Of a stretch of DNA of 40,617 bases, positions 7,638 through 14,545 are shown piece by piece. Every line of letters begins with the position of its first letter. The stretch's first letter is position 1. A program made the position numbers and the translations under genes. Source of the stretch: Pseudomonadota bacterium (GTDB lineage: Bacteria > Pseudomonadota > Gammaproteobacteria > Burkholderiales > Burkholderiaceae_C); the NCBI GenBank assembly GCA_031119395.1, contig JAVHYA010000047.1:1-40617 (forward strand). Reading direction: 5' to 3'. Below the pieces are notes generated by a model. That model made no database searches. It had not been told where the DNA came from and saw nothing but the letters and a program-made list of their open reading frames with translations.

Positions 7638-8549
7638 ATGGCGGACATCCACGGCAACACCGACCTCTACCTGATCCCCGGCGACCCGGTCACCAATGTG
7701 CGCCTGCCGCGCATGTTCAACGCGGTGTTCGAGCGCTGTGGCATCGACGCGGTGATGGTGCCGGTGCAGGTGCGGGCGCGCGACTTCGCCGTCTGGCTCA
7801 AGGCGAGCTTCCTGGCGCGCAACGTCAAGGGCATGGTGATCGCGCCGCCGCACAAGCCGCTGGCGGTCGACCTGCTCGACGGCTGCGGCCTCTTCGCGCG
7901 CATCGCGGGGTCGGTCAACGTGGTGCGGCGCACGCACACCGGCGACCTGGAGGGCGACCTGTTCGACGGCGAGGGCATCGTCGGCGCGCTGGACCGTTTC
8001 GGCATCCCCTTCCGCGGCCAGCGCGTGCTCATCCTCGGTGCAGGCGTGAGCGCGGCGGCGGTGGGCGTCTCGCTGGCCGAGGGCGGCGGCGAGAACGGCG
8101 CGCGCCACATCGCTTTCCACGACCCGGCGCCGGGCAAGTCGGCCGGCGTGGCGGCGCGCATCGATGCCGCCTTCGACGCCACGGTGGTCGTGGCGCCGGA
8201 TGCCGATCCGGCCGGTTACGACCTGGTCATCAACGCCACCTCGCTGGGCCTGAAGCCCGACGACCCGCTGCCCTGCGACGTGGGCCGCATGGCGCCGCAT
8301 GCCGCCCTGTTCGACATCCTGCTGCGCAACCAGCCCACGCCGCTGGTGCAGGCGGCGCGTGCCCGCGGCCTGCAGGCGCAGCCGGGCTTCGAGATGCTGA
8401 TCCAGCAGATGTCGCACTACATGGACTACTTCGGCCTGCACGAGGCGGCGGAGGTGGTGCGCCAGGACGCGGATTTCATCCGCGCGCTGATCTACCCGCC
8501 GGCGCTGGCGGGCGAGATCCGGCTGCCGGTGCGTCACCCGGGCGCCTAA
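7638..8549 (+). CDS. Shikimate/quinate dehydrogenase-like protein (AroE superfamily), paralogue 1
   Basis: The 303-residue product has the AroE two-domain fold: a substrate-binding half (residues 8-115) and a Rossmann half (128-260). The catalytic Lys is K73 in PPHK and the partner Asp is D110 in GDLFDGEG. The cofactor motif is LGAG at about 133-136. Two features are unusual. The N-terminal shikimate-binding SxS motif is replaced (GDPVTNVRLP), and the canonical GxNTD motif reads GDLFD. An acidic residue follows strand 2 (AFHDPAP) where NADP enzymes have NRT, so NAD is the likelier cofactor, as in catabolic quinate dehydrogenases. GAAGG upstream supports the ATG. It probably oxidises a hydroaromatic acid in the pathway served by quiC. 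The substrate is not certain. Confidence 0.87.
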   Translation: MADIHGNTDLYLIPGDPVTNVRLPRMFNAVFERCGIDAVMVPVQVRARDFAVWLKASFLARNVKGMVIAPPHKPLAVDLLDGCGLFARIAGSVNVVRRTHTGDLEGDLFDGEGIVGALDRFGIPFRGQRVLILGAGVSAAAVGVSLAEGGGENGARHIAFHDPAPGKSAGVAARIDAAFDATVVVAPDADPAGYDLVINATSLGLKPDDPLPCDVGRMAPHAALFDILLRNQPTPLVQAARARGLQAQPGFEMLIQQMSHYMDYFGLHEAAEVVRQDADFIRALIYPPALAGEIRLPVRHPGA

Positions 8550-8578
8550 GTTCCGCACGGCCGGCGCCCGCCGGCAGA

Positions 8579-8596
8579 TCGTCACGTTCGTGACGA
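8579..8596. promoter_or_regulatory. Perfect 18-base dyad downstream of AroE-like gene 1
   Basis: TCGTCACG and CGTGACGA are perfect inverted eight-base arms around TT, 30 bases after the stop of the AroE-like gene. No T-run follows, so a protein-binding site is as likely as a terminator. The regulator is unknown. Confidence 0.35.
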
Positions 8597-8787
8597 ATTG
8601 GGCCGCAGCGGCCGCCGGGCGGGCGCTGCAGGCCGATTGCACTTTCAACAAAACAGGCCTTGCGCCGGCCGCAAGGGCCATCGGCGGGCGGCCCGGGCGC
8701 CGCTTCCGCACCCGCGCCTCCCGCATCGGCTGGCGGCCCGATCCCCACGGTGGGGCGGCCTGCACCGGACTAGGGCAAACCCGGTAT

Positions 8788-8827
8788 GCGTTCGATGATC
8801 GGCGATTCGTGTTCGATGATCGAACGC
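8788..8827. promoter_or_regulatory. Probable IclR-protein operator upstream of quiC
   Basis: GTTCGATGATCG occurs twice as a perfect 12-base direct repeat (8790-8801 and 8811-8822) with a 21-base period, two helical turns. The second copy is also part of a perfect palindrome, GTTCGAT-G-ATCGAAC (8811-8825). A palindrome plus one further direct half site is the architecture known for PcaU/PobR operators. It lies about 150-190 bases upstream of the quiC start, as expected for an activator site. Confidence 0.65.
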
Positions 8828-8977
8828 GGATGCCGGCGCGGCCATTGTGTGCCGCAGGGGGGCATTTCTACAGTCCGTCCCCATGCCGTCGCACCGCCGC
8901 CCATCCACCGCCGTCCGCCCGATGCCCCGGGCCAAGGCCACGTGGCGCAGGGCCCGGGCCGGCTGAAGACCCCCGCC

Positions 8978-10927
8978 ATGCACCGTTCCATCGCCACCGT
9001 CTCCCTCAGCGGCACGCTGCGCCAGAAGCTCGAGGCCATCGCCGCCGCGGGCTTCGACGGCTTCGAGCTCTTCGAGGCGGACTTCATCAACTTCAACGGC
9101 TCGGCCGCCGAGCTGGGACGCATCGCCGCCGACCTGGGCCTGACGGTCGACCTGTACCAGCCCTTCCGCGATTTCGAAGGCATGCCCGAGGCGCAGTTCC
9201 GCCGCAGCCTGGAGCGTGCCGAGCGCAAGTTCGACGTGATGCAGGCCATGGGCGCGTCGCTGATGCTGTGCTGCTCCAACACCTCGCCGCTGGTCGAGGA
9301 CGATCCGTCGCTGGCCGCCGCGCAGCTGCACGAACTGGCCGAGCGCGCCGCGCGCCGTGGTCTGCGCGTGGGTTTCGAGGCGCTGGCCTGGGGGCGCTTC
9401 ACCTCGCTGTACGGCCAGGCCTGGGAGATCGTGCGGCGCGCCGACCACCCGGCGCTGGGGCTGATCCTCGACAGCTTCCATACGCTGTCGCTGAAGGACG
9501 ATCCGTCCGGCATCGCCGACATCCCGGGCGAGAAGATCTTCTTCCTGCAGATGGCCGATGCGCCGCTGATGGCCATCGACGTGGTGCAGTGGGCGCGCCA
9601 CCACCGCAGCTTTCCGGGGCAGGGCGATTTCGATTGCGTGACCTTCCTCGAGAAGACGCTGCAGGCCGGCTACACCGGGCCGCTGTCGCTGGAGATCTTC
9701 AACGACGTGTTCCGCGAGACGCCGAACCGCCGCACCGCGGTCGATGCGATGCGCTCGCTGCTGTGGCTGGAGAGCGAGGTGCGGGGGCGGCTGGCAAGTG
9801 ACGATGCGGGACTGCGCACCGTTCACGCTGAGCCAGCCCAAGCGCTGCGCGAGGCTTCGACAGGCTCGGCCCGAACGGGGGCGGCGGCGATCGAGCTGTT
9901 CGATCCGCCCCCTGTCCCCACGCTCTCCGACATCGGCTTCATCGAGTTCGCCGCCGACGAGGCCTCGGCGCCGGTGCTCGGCGCGCAGTTCGAGCAGATG
10001 GGCTTTCGCCGCGTCGGCCGCCACCGTTCCAAGGCCGTCACGCTCTACCGCCAGGGCAAGATCCATTTCATCGTCAACGCGCAGCCCGGCTCCTTCGCCC
10101 GCGAGCGCTTCGACCTGCACGGCACCTCGGTCTGCGCGCTGGGCCTGCGTGCCGGCGACGCGCAGCAGGCGGCCGAGCGCGCGGTCGCCATGTGCTCGCT
10201 GCGGCACGACAGTCCGCGCGGCCCCGGCGAGATCGCCGTGCCGGCCATCGTGGCGCCGGGCGGCAACCTGGTCCACTTCATCCCCGGCGAGATGCCGACC
10301 GGCGCGCTGTTCCGGGCCGACTTCGTGCTCGACGGCGAGGCCGACTGCGCCGGCGCGGGCCTGCGCAGCGTCGACCACGTCGCGCTGGGCCTGGCCGTGG
10401 ACCAGCAGGACACCTGGGTGCTGTTCTCGCGCGCCGTGCTGGGCCTCGTCCCCGGCGAAAGCCTGGAGCTGGCCGACCCCTTCGGCCTGGTCCGCAGCCG
10501 CGGCGTGGCCAACCCCGGGCGCAGTGTGCGCCTGGTGCTCAACGCGTCGCCGAGCCAGCGCACCCGCACGGCACGCACGCTCACGCGCACCGGCGGCGGC
10601 GCGGTGCACCACATCGCGCTGGCCTGCGACGACCTCTTCGCCACGGTGGAGCGCCTGCGGGCCGCCGGCGTGCGCTTCCTGCCGATCTCGCCCAACTACT
10701 ACGACGACCTGCCGACGCGGCTGGACCTGGCCGACGGGTTCATCGAGCGCCTGCGCGCGGCGGGCGTGCTCTTCGACCGCTCGGCGGCCGGCGACTTCCT
10801 GCACATCTACACCGAGGGCGGCGAGCAGGGCTTCTTCTTCGAGATCGTGCAGCGCGTGGGCGGCTACGACGCCTACGGCGCGGCCAACGCGGCGGCCCGC
10901 ATGGCGGCGCAGGCGCAGCAGTCCTGA
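8978..10927 (+). CDS. quiC: 3-dehydroshikimate dehydratase fused to HPPD-like domain (QuiC1 type)
   Basis: The 649-residue product matches the two-domain QuiC1 enzyme, which converts 3-dehydroshikimate to protocatechuate. Residues 1-270 are a xylose-isomerase-like TIM barrel with metal ligands at the positions known for Pseudomonas QuiC1: E134 (VGFEA), D165 (LILDS), Q191 (FLQMA) and E239 (SLEIF). Residues 315-630 are a 4-hydroxyphenylpyruvate-dioxygenase-like vicinal-oxygen-chelate region that keeps the His/His/Glu triad (H467 in VDHVAL, H545 in HHIAL, E622 in FFFEI). The linker at residues 281-301 is encoded by a REP-like inverted repeat. I chose the ATG at 8978 because barrel homology starts there; the frame is open further upstream. 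An MHS transporter follows 56 bases later. Confidence 0.93.
   Translation: MHRSIATVSLSGTLRQKLEAIAAAGFDGFELFEADFINFNGSAAELGRIAADLGLTVDLYQPFRDFEGMPEAQFRRSLERAERKFDVMQAMGASLMLCCSNTSPLVEDDPSLAAAQLHELAERAARRGLRVGFEALAWGRFTSLYGQAWEIVRRADHPALGLILDSFHTLSLKDDPSGIADIPGEKIFFLQMADAPLMAIDVVQWARHHRSFPGQGDFDCVTFLEKTLQAGYTGPLSLEIFNDVFRETPNRRTAVDAMRSLLWLESEVRGRLASDDAGLRTVHAEPAQALREASTGSARTGAAAIELFDPPPVPTLSDIGFIEFAADEASAPVLGAQFEQMGFRRVGRHRSKAVTLYRQGKIHFIVNAQPGSFARERFDLHGTSVCALGLRAGDAQQAAERAVAMCSLRHDSPRGPGEIAVPAIVAPGGNLVHFIPGEMPTGALFRADFVLDGEADCAGAGLRSVDHVALGLAVDQQDTWVLFSRAVLGLVPGESLELADPFGLVRSRGVANPGRSVRLVLNASPSQRTRTARTLTRTGGGAVHHIALACDDLFATVERLRAAGVRFLPISPNYYDDLPTRLDLADGFIERLRAAGVLFDRSAAGDFLHIYTEGGEQGFFFEIVQRVGGYDAYGAANAAARMAAQAQQS
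9819..9878. repeat. REP-like inverted repeat inside quiC coding sequence
   Basis: Two 25-base arms (9819-9843 and 9854-9878) are inverted copies matching at 19 of 25 positions around a 10-base loop. The total of 60 bases is exactly 20 codons, so the reading frame is kept. The right arm (GGCTTCGACAGGCTC then GGCCCGAACGG) matches 37605-37630 at 24 of 26 positions. I recall GCTTCGACAGGCTCAGCCCG as a dispersed repeat of Comamonadaceae genomes. It encodes the Ala/Ser/Gly-rich interdomain linker. Confidence 0.7.
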
Positions 10928-10983
10928 GCATCCTTTCGCATTCCCTTTCCTGTCACGCAGACCTTCCAACCCGGAGACAACCC

Positions 10984-12393
10984 ATGTCCACAGCCACCGC
11001 CCACGAGCCGCAGGGCAAGCACCAGTCGAAGAAGGCCGCCGCCAGCGGCTGGATCGGCTCCGCGCTCGAGTACTACGACTTCTTCATCTACGCCACCGCC
11101 GCGGCGCTGATCTTTCCGCAGATCTTCTTCCCCAAGGGCGACCCGGCCATCGCCATCATCGCGTCGCTCGCCACCTACGGCGTGGGCTACGTGGCACGGC
11201 CCATCGGCGCCTTCGTGCTCGGCCACATCGGCGACACGCACGGCCGCAAGAAGGTGCTGGTCTGGTGCATGTTCCTGATGGGCTTCTCGACCATCGCCGT
11301 GGGCCTGCTGCCCACCTACGACCAGATCGGCCTGTGGGCGCCCGCACTGCTGGTGCTGATGCGCCTGATCCAGGGCTTCGCCGTGGCCGGCGAGATCTCG
11401 GGCGCCAGCTCGATGATCCTCGAGCACGCGCCCTTCGGCCGCCGCGGCTTCTTCGCCAGCTTCACGCTGCAGGGCGTGCAGGCGGGGCAGATCCTGGCCG
11501 CCGCGGTGTTCCTGCCGCTGGCGCACTACATGCCTGCCGAGCAGTTCAACAGCTGGGGCTGGCGCGTTCCCTTCCTGCTGAGCTTCATCGTCATCATCGC
11601 CGGCTGGATCATCCGCCGGGAGGTGGAGGAGACGCCCGCCTTCACCGACAAGGGCGAGCAGCAGCAGCGCGCCCGCTCGCCCATCGTCGACGCCTTCAAG
11701 TACAGCACGCCCGACATGCTGCGCGTGGTGTGCATGGCGCTGATGAACGTGATCCCGGTCGTCGCCACCATCTTCGGCGCCGCCTACGCCGTGCAGCCGG
11801 CCTACGGCATCGGCTTCGCGAAGGACATCTACCTCTGGATCCCGGTGCTGGGCAACATCCTCGCGGTGCTGGTGATTCCCTTCGTGGGCAACCTGTCGGA
11901 CAAGGTCGGCCGCCGCCTGCCCATCGTGGTCGGCTCGCTGCTCTCGGGCCTGCTGGCCTTCGGCTACCTCTACGCCATCAGCATCAGGAACGTGCCGCTG
12001 GCGATCTGCATGTCGCTGCTGATGTGGGGCGTGGTCTACCAGGGCTACAACGCCGTGTTCCCCTCGTTCTACCCCGAGCTGTTCCCGACCCGCACCCGCG
12101 TCTCGGCCATGGCCATCTCGCAGAACATCGGCACCGCCATCACGGCCATGCTGCCCGCGCTGTTCACCGCCGTCGCGCCTCCCGGTGCGGCCAACATCTG
12201 GCTCACGGTGGGCGCCATCGCCTTCGGCGTCACCGTCATTTCCGCGCTGGCCGCGCTGAGCGCCCGCGAAACCTACCGCATCCACATGAAGGACCTGGGC
12301 AACGCCGACGCCGTGCCGGTGCCCAAGGCCGAATACGATCGGCTGCGCGAACAGGCCCTGGACAGTCGCCGCCTGCAGAGCGCCGCTGCCTGA
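10984..12393 (+). CDS. MFS transporter, metabolite:H+ symporter (MHS) family, probable shikimate/quinate-type uptake
   Basis: The 469-residue integral inner-membrane protein has 12 predicted helices. The opening, SGWIGSALEYYDFFIYATAAA followed by IFPQIFFP, is diagnostic of the MHS family (ShiA, KgtP, ProP). The loop 2-3 signature is GHIGDTHGRKK, and the helix 4-5 region has RLIQGFAVAGEISGAS. GGAG seven bases before the ATG supports the start. It follows quiC by 56 bases and precedes a second AroE-like gene by 27, so it is probably co-transcribed. ShiA imports shikimate, and the context makes a hydroaromatic acid such as shikimate, quinate or dehydroshikimate the likely substrate. That assignment rests on context. 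Confidence 0.9.
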   Translation: MSTATAHEPQGKHQSKKAAASGWIGSALEYYDFFIYATAAALIFPQIFFPKGDPAIAIIASLATYGVGYVARPIGAFVLGHIGDTHGRKKVLVWCMFLMGFSTIAVGLLPTYDQIGLWAPALLVLMRLIQGFAVAGEISGASSMILEHAPFGRRGFFASFTLQGVQAGQILAAAVFLPLAHYMPAEQFNSWGWRVPFLLSFIVIIAGWIIRREVEETPAFTDKGEQQQRARSPIVDAFKYSTPDMLRVVCMALMNVIPVVATIFGAAYAVQPAYGIGFAKDIYLWIPVLGNILAVLVIPFVGNLSDKVGRRLPIVVGSLLSGLLAFGYLYAISIRNVPLAICMSLLMWGVVYQGYNAVFPSFYPELFPTRTRVSAMAISQNIGTAITAMLPALFTAVAPPGAANIWLTVGAIAFGVTVISALAALSARETYRIHMKDLGNADAVPVPKAEYDRLREQALDSRRLQSAAA

Positions 12394-12420
12394 CCCCGTG
12401 CATCCGACCCCTCGACTTCC

Positions 12421-13254
12421 ATGATTTCCGGCAAGACCACCCTCATCGCCCACATCGGCTACCCGACCGAGACCTTCAAGGCGCCGATGATCTACAACCC
12501 CTGGTTCGACCAGCAGGGCATCGACGCCGTGGTCGTGCCCATGGGCGTCAAGGCCGAGGACTACGCGCTCGCGCTGCCGCAGATCATGCGGTTTTCCAAC
12601 CTGCGCGGGGCGCTGGTCACGATGCCGCACAAGATCTCGACGCTGTCGCTGGTCGACGAGGTGACGCCCACGGCGCGCATCGCGGGCGCCTGCAACGCGA
12701 TCCTCAAGCGACCCGACGGCAGCCTGCTGGGCGACATGTTCGACGGCGCCGGCTTCGTGCGTGGCGTGGAACGCAAGGGGCGGCCGTTCAAGGGCACGCG
12801 AGTGCTCGTGTCGGGCGCGGGCGGCGTGGGCTCGGCCATCGCGGCGTCCATCGCCGCGGCCGGCGCCGCCGAGCTGATGCTCTTCGACGCGAATCCCGCA
12901 TCGGCCGAGGCGCTGGCCGGGCGCCTGCGGGCGCACTACCCGCAACTCGTCGTGCGCACCGGCTCCAAGGACCCGGCCGGCTTCGACGTGGTCGTCAACG
13001 CCACGCCGCTGGGCATGAAGGAGGGCGACCCGCTGCCCTTCGACGTCGAGCGGATCGCGCCGAGCACCTTCGTCGGCGAGGTGGTCATGAAATCCGAATA
13101 CACGCCGCTGCTGCAGGCCGCCAGGGCGCGCGGGTGCGCGGTGCAGGTCGGCACCGACATGCTGTTCGAGCAGATCCCGGCCTACCTCGAGTTCTTCGGC
13201 TTCGGCAGCACCACGCCCGAGGCCCTGCGGGAGGTGGCGACTCTGCGCTACTGA
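12421..13254 (+). CDS. Shikimate/quinate dehydrogenase-like protein (AroE superfamily), paralogue 2
   Basis: The 277-residue product is a second AroE-fold enzyme. The catalytic Lys is K71 (TMPHK) and the partner Asp is D108 (GDMFDGAGF). The Rossmann motif is SGAGGVGSA at 131-139. As in paralogue 1, the SxS shikimate-carboxylate motif is absent (GYPTETFKAP) and GxNTD reads GDMFD. LFDANPAS after strand 2 again suggests NAD rather than NADP. The region ending VGTDMLFEQIPAYLEFFG matches the usual C-terminal helices (PxxML..Q). It follows the MHS transporter by 27 bases with no evident Shine-Dalgarno. It is probably catabolic, but the substrate is unproven. It is unlikely to be the biosynthetic AroE, given the missing motifs. 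Confidence 0.88.
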   Translation: MISGKTTLIAHIGYPTETFKAPMIYNPWFDQQGIDAVVVPMGVKAEDYALALPQIMRFSNLRGALVTMPHKISTLSLVDEVTPTARIAGACNAILKRPDGSLLGDMFDGAGFVRGVERKGRPFKGTRVLVSGAGGVGSAIAASIAAAGAAELMLFDANPASAEALAGRLRAHYPQLVVRTGSKDPAGFDVVVNATPLGMKEGDPLPFDVERIAPSTFVGEVVMKSEYTPLLQAARARGCAVQVGTDMLFEQIPAYLEFFGFGSTTPEALREVATLRY

Positions 13255-13312
13255 TGGGGTGCGCCGCACGCGGCGCGCGAAACGGTTCCACAACGACGAA
13301 GGAGACAGCGAG

Positions 13313-14320
13313 ATGAAGAAGAGACAACTGCTGGCCACCGCCCTGGTGGCCCTGGGCGTTCTGGCGGCCGGGCCGGCGCTGGCGCAGGTGAAGGAGCGGA
13401 CGATCAAGTTCGCCTTCCAGAACCAGACCGGCCACCCGCAGGCCCAGGGCGCGCAGAAGTTCGCCGACCTGGTGGCGCAGAAGTCCGGCGGCAGGATGAC
13501 CGTCAAGCTCTTCCCGGGCGGCGCGCTGGGCGGCGACCTGCAGACCGTGTCGGCATTGCAGGGCGGCACGGTGGAGATGACGGTGCTCAACGCCGGCATC
13601 CTCGCGGCGCAGGTCAAGGAATTCGCGGTCTACGACTTCCCCTTCCTCTTCGGCAATGCGCAGGAGGCCGACGCGGTGACCGACGGCCCCTTCGGCCAGA
13701 AGCTGCTCGCGCGCCTCGACGAGAAGCAGATGCATGGCCTGGCCTACTGGGACCTGGGCTTTCGCAACCTCACCAACAGCCGCCGCCCGGTGGCCCGGGC
13801 CGAGGACATCGCGGGCCTGAAGGTGCGGGTGATCCAGTCGCCGATCTACATCGACCTGTTCAACACGCTGGGGGCCAACGCCACGCCGCTGCCTTTCCCC
13901 GAGGTGTTCCCGGCGCTGGAGCAGCGCGTGGTCGACGGGCAGGAGAACCCCAACACGGTGATCCTGTCCTCCAAGTTCGCCGAGGTGCAGAAGTACGTCA
14001 CGCAGACGCGCCACATCTACAACCCGCAGGCGCTCATCATCAGCAGGAAATTCTGGGACGGCCTGTCGGCCGAAGAGAAGAAGGTGATCGGCGATTCGGC
14101 CGTCGAGGCCACCGCCTTCCAGCGCCAGGTGTCGCGCAGCGCGGCCGACTCGGCGCTGGCTGCGCTCAAGCAGGCCGGCATGACCGTGACCGAGCTGCCG
14201 CCGGCCGAAGTCGCCAAACTGCGCGAGAAGGTCAAGCCCGTGATCGACAAGTACACCGCCAGCGTGGGCGAGTCCACGGTCAAGGAACTGATGGCCGAGA
14301 TCGCCAAGGTCCGCAAGTAG
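13313..14320 (+). CDS. TRAP transporter substrate-binding protein (DctP family), no membrane partners nearby
   Basis: The 335-residue product is a periplasmic TRAP receptor. It has a clear signal peptide (residues 1-24, ending GPALA), a mature start KERTIKFAFQNQTGHPQAQG, and the family core QKSGGRMTVKLFPGGALGGD. The central block DIAGLKVRVIQSPIYIDLFN contains the Arg that pairs with the ligand carboxylate in this family. An excellent AAGGAG (13299-13304) sits eight bases before the ATG. DctQ and DctM membrane subunits normally follow, but here the next genes are an MFS exporter and others, so the receptor is an orphan or works with subunits encoded elsewhere. Its place at the end of the hydroaromatic cluster suggests a related organic-acid ligand. 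Confidence 0.93.
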   Translation: MKKRQLLATALVALGVLAAGPALAQVKERTIKFAFQNQTGHPQAQGAQKFADLVAQKSGGRMTVKLFPGGALGGDLQTVSALQGGTVEMTVLNAGILAAQVKEFAVYDFPFLFGNAQEADAVTDGPFGQKLLARLDEKQMHGLAYWDLGFRNLTNSRRPVARAEDIAGLKVRVIQSPIYIDLFNTLGANATPLPFPEVFPALEQRVVDGQENPNTVILSSKFAEVQKYVTQTRHIYNPQALIISRKFWDGLSAEEKKVIGDSAVEATAFQRQVSRSAADSALAALKQAGMTVTELPPAEVAKLREKVKPVIDKYTASVGESTVKELMAEIAKVRK

Positions 14321-14343
14321 CGGTGCCTGCCAGCGGCCTGCCT

Positions 14344-14380
14344 GCCACGCCCGCCAGGCCGCGCGCCCGGCGGGCGTGGC
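14344..14380 (+). terminator. Strong hairpin after the TRAP receptor gene
   Basis: GCCACGCCCGCC (14344-14355) and GGCGGGCGTGGC (14369-14380) are perfect 12-base inverted arms around a 13-base loop, 24 bases after the dctP stop. The downstream GCGCTTGTTGCT is only weakly T-rich. It likely ends the cluster transcript. Confidence 0.6.
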
Positions 14381-14388
14381 GCGCTTGT

Positions 14389-14445
14389 TGCTACCGATTT
14401 CATAGCTGCCCGCGCAGGCGGGACGGGCGCTGTAGCCCGAAATCG
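14389..14445 (+). repeat. Dispersed intergenic dyad repeat, copy A
   Basis: It begins TGCTACCGATTTCATAGCTG, followed by a GC-rich dyad and TGTAGCC. The same order (TGCTA, about 12 A/T-rich bases, ATAGCTG, a GCCCG/CGGGC stem, GCAGCC, then a T/A-rich end) is seen on the minus strand at 22613-22670 and 35107-35166. Copy A is the most degenerate in its stem. Confidence 0.6.
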
Positions 14446-14545
14446 TTCAAATCCGCCGCGCGGCGGATGCCGTCATGAGTTCTTTCGCAGACATCCTTCC
14501 CCTCATCCGGACGCAGGCCGTGTGCTGCCGCCGCAAGGCCGGTGC

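Noticed and set aside
9780-9900. Possible frameshift or gene fusion error between the two QuiC domains.
   Set aside because: One uninterrupted frame covers both domains, the fusion is known for QuiC1, and the odd linker is explained by a 60-base in-frame repeat.
8645-13617. Very long open frames antisense to or overlapping quiC, the MHS transporter and AroE-like gene 2 (for example 8645-10969 and 10873-13617 on the minus strand, 9744-13316 on the plus strand).
   Set aside because: Their translations are Arg/Ala/Gly/His-rich and lack domains, while the overlapped frames encode well-recognised proteins. Long shadow frames are expected at this GC content.
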